The notes under the pieces were generated by a model that saw only the letters and a list, made by a program, of their open reading frames with translations, was not told where the DNA came from and ran no database searches. Source: Steromphala cineraria (Eukaryota; Mollusca; Gastropoda; Trochida; Trochidae). From it: a stretch of DNA of 64,000 nt. The DNA lies in NCBI GenBank assembly GCA_916613615.1, contig OU744732.1, positions 51,544,227 through 51,608,226 on the forward strand, read 5' to 3'. The position numbers and the translations under genes are program-made. Of the stretch, positions 61,473 to 64,000 are shown in pieces (within the stretch, counting starts at the first letter, position 1; every line of letters starts with the position of its first letter).

Positions 61473-62335
61473 ACACAAATGCTGTTATCGTGAAGTTAAA
61501 AAAAAAGAAAGTTTTTTATTGTTATCGTTAAGTAATTTTCTTCCAAATAAATCGTAATCAATTTTTTGTGAGGTAAGCCTATGAATGCTACCTTTAAAAA
61601 AAAAAGGCTACATAAAAAAGAAATAAAAACCCTTGCATTTTCACTTTTTTTAAAGTGTAAGAAAAACAAATGACCCGTAAAGCAAAAACATAAAAGGCGG
61701 CCCTCAAATTTCACATATACTTAAAAAGGAATTAAAAAAACAAATGACACCCCATGTATCTGTAGCTTAGATGTGTATCAATCATATAAACTGATTCAGA
61801 GAAAACAAAAATATTATCTGGATGTACGGTTCGAGCATAGGGATTACTATCGATTGTGGACAGGTGGTTCAAGCAATCTCTGATTGATAGATAAAGATGT
61901 TATCAACCACAGAGAGGCTGAGTTGATAAAGTTGATAATTCACCTCACATCAATGCAATGGTTGATATTGTAAAAATAAGCCAAATATATTTGTTTGTAT
62001 CAGATGAATCTCCGTTTACCATGTTGGAGTCAACACATTAATTGAGAGGTCCAAAGGCACTTATAAAATGGATATTCCTATCTGAACTGTTGTCAGCAAG
62101 GTCAGTATCACGTTATCTTAGTAGTATCGTTACGCGATGAACATTAATGCATTGATACAGCAGGCATGTTCAATTTGAGTAATCGCTAAAGGTATCGCAG
62201 AATGAAGCGGTTGTCCCCGATGAACACCACAGAGAGGAGATGGAAATTTAGAGGTATGGCGTACGTAGATGCAAATTTATTGGAAATTTTATATCTTCAT
62301 ATATATATTATATGTTTCCCAAATCTTTGTCCCTT
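61473..62335. other. No gene recognised
   Basis: AT-rich with several A runs near 61498-61740. A short segment at 62199-62254 has acceptor- and donor-like borders but fits no gene. Confidence 0.4.
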
Positions 62336-62569
62336 GCAAAGCGTAAAACGCCAGTTTCCGAACTGTCAGTTTTACGCCTGGCTGCAGACCCTTTAGTTTT
62401 CTGTCCTGATATCAGCACCCCTACAGGTGATTGTTAGCAACCTCCAGTTACTTTCTGATTGGACTATTGCTTTCTCTCATAGTAAGCTAGAGAACAAGCA
62501 CAGAAAGCACTCAAAGGTATGCAGTAGGACATAACACTGACATTTCGGAAACTGGCGTTTTAGGCTTTG
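62336..62569. mobile_element. Inverted-repeat element (AAAACGCCAGTTTCCGAA ends)
   Basis: CAAAGCGTAAAACGCCAGTT at the left is mirrored at the right with a few mismatches, enclosing ~230 bp. The target duplication is unclear. Confidence 0.75.
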
Positions 62570-62867
62570 AGTAGGAAGATGTTCTCATATATGCACATGC
62601 ATTATCTTCAGTGGGTCAGATGTATCATTTCTCAACCCATTTTTCGTAGTCGTGAATAAATCATATATCAAGTAAAACTGCTGGCGTCCATTTTATCCGA
62701 AAATGTTACGTTCCTTTAAAACTACAAGCTTTGATTAAACAAGTCTTGCAATTGGTGACATTTCTTTTCGTTTCTCAGGATCCAGTGGTTGTAATGAAAA
62801 AACATGTGCTTTATAGCCTATACTTTTCATTGGATTTATCATAATGCTAAGTCTAGGCTAGCCTACC

Positions 62868-63021
62868 ATTGCATATAGCATATAGCATATAGCATATAGC
62901 ATAACAAAACATAGCATAGCATTGCACAGCATACAGCATACAGCGTACAGCACACAGTATACAGCACAGTACAGCATACAGCATACAGCATACAGCATAG
63001 CATAGCATAGCATAGCATAGC
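62868..63021. repeat. CATAG/CATATAG/CATACAG microsatellite
   Basis: 5- and 7-bp units in blocks of CATATAG, then CATACAG variants, then perfect CATAG. Confidence 0.93.
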
Positions 63022-63753
63022 AAATCACTCGTTAGTAATTGTCTAAGTATAGTATAATATAGTTTAGTGAGCGATCAAATTCCTATATGCGAGTTGAACA
63101 CAACCATATGTCTTACGTTGATGGGCGAATAAAGGTCGCATGCACTTTAAACCGCTGTGTTACCACAATCGACAATAGGGCCTTTCCAAAACATTCCAAC
63201 AAAAATGAACAGTAGTAAAATGAAAATGTTCCCATTTAGAATATAAATGTTCATCAAATTCTTATTGCTCATTTAGATATTTTATGATATAACGAAGAAG
63301 TGTATGGATAAACAATTTATCCTTTTATAGCTGACGTTTATATGCTATCCCCCACTTTATTTTATTATCAAAATATGCTTTCTTCAGATAAGGTGTATAC
63401 ATGAACTAATCCTAAAGATTTTTCAAAATACAATCATTAAAAAAATTAACATGATACAATGATCTTAAACATCACTGGATTAGATAGTGACAATTATTTT
63501 TCTTTCTAAAATAGGGAGCTTTGTATCAACAACCTCGTTTTCTAACTTCAATCCTTTATTTTTTTAATTTGAAGGTCGAACATTCTGTGTGTATGAAGAG
63601 ACACACAAGTGGGGGCCTGGTTTATTTCAAAGAATGAAGTTGTGGCTACTTCTTCACTAGACATTGCCTATCAAATACATTCAAAACCAAAACCAATCCC
63701 CTCTATTTACCCGTTATAACAAATTTACTGAAACTATGATCAACTATCAGCTA
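63022..63753. other. No gene recognised
   Basis: AT-rich sequence without supported exon or repeat. Confidence 0.4.
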
Positions 63754-63757
63754 TTAA

Positions 63758-64000
63758 AAGGGCAGTAGCACGTTTTTTGATAATTTTATATTCTAAATTT
63801 TTCACTGATAATTGAAAGGTAATACCAAATGTATTATTTTAATATCGTCAAAAATCTTATTACACAAGCCAATTATCCATAGTCAGATGACAAAGTATGA
63901 AGATTCACATAAAAATCCATTGGCGGCCATTTTGTGTGAACACCTTTGATTCATTTTGTGTAAGAAAAAACCGTGAATCGCATTGCTAAACTTTACGTTA
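63758..64000 (+). mobile_element. TTAA MITE (GCAGTAGCACG family), cut by window end
   Basis: Left end AGGGCAGTAGCACG after TTAA and the landmark CCATTGGCGGCCATTTT are present; the right end lies beyond base 64000. Confidence 0.93.

Overview
The window is nuclear DNA from an animal, most likely a marine bivalve mollusc. It is AT-rich, genes are split into short exons with GT-AG introns, and repeats dominate. The bivalve call is an inference. It rests on a tandem array that joins a ~145-bp core to ACGG microsatellites, which matches the 'pearl' (Helentron-like) elements known from bivalves, and on animal-type PUS3 and FTSJ1 proteins. Nothing bacterial, plasmid-like or viral was seen.

Two genes are certain, both on the minus strand. 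PUS3 (tRNA pseudouridine-38/39 synthase) starts at 11357 and runs off the left edge; five exons are readable, including the catalytic-Asp motif. FTSJ1 (tRNA 2'-O-methyltransferase of anticodon-loop positions 32/34) lies complete at 59470-49869. Its ten exons join in frame to 351 codons and carry an intact K-D-K-E tetrad. The two enzymes modify different bases of the same tRNA loop. A third gene, not identified, has two same-strand exons (8297-7973 and 6747-6050) inside the 8-kb first intron of PUS3. They join in frame and resemble a zinc-binding, SUMO-regulated nuclear protein. Weaker candidates are a type II membrane-protein first exon at 13493 (minus), exon-like pieces near 43 kb (minus) and 60.3 kb (plus), and a short ORF upstream of FTSJ1.

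Layout: 1-11.4 kb is PUS3 with the nested gene and several foldback elements. 12.8-14.6 kb holds two tandem arrays. 14.6-42 kb is a gene-poor, AT-rich stretch with MITEs, a 38-bp satellite, an octamer repeat, trinucleotide repeats, a LINE tail and a SINE. 44.4-49.0 kb is the pearl-like array, partly copied by a 1.26-kb segmental duplication. 49.9-59.5 kb is FTSJ1, whose introns hold two hAT-like elements with 8-bp target duplications, one MITE, and a three-level nest of transposons. 59.5-64 kb holds a tRNA-derived SINE, further MITEs, a microsatellite and no confirmed gene.

The most informative mobile DNA is a TTAA-flanked MITE family with ends reading AGGGGCAGTAGCACG. It has about ten recognisable copies plus several fragments, and one copy has been tandemly triplicated with its flank. 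A second TTAA family (AGTGACACAGAGTAT ends) has one empty copy at 36.2-36.7 kb and one copy at 56.3-58.0 kb interrupted by a pearl-like element, which gives a natural empty-site/filled-site pair. No new enzymatic or defence system was found; the noteworthy signals are genome-evolution structures.
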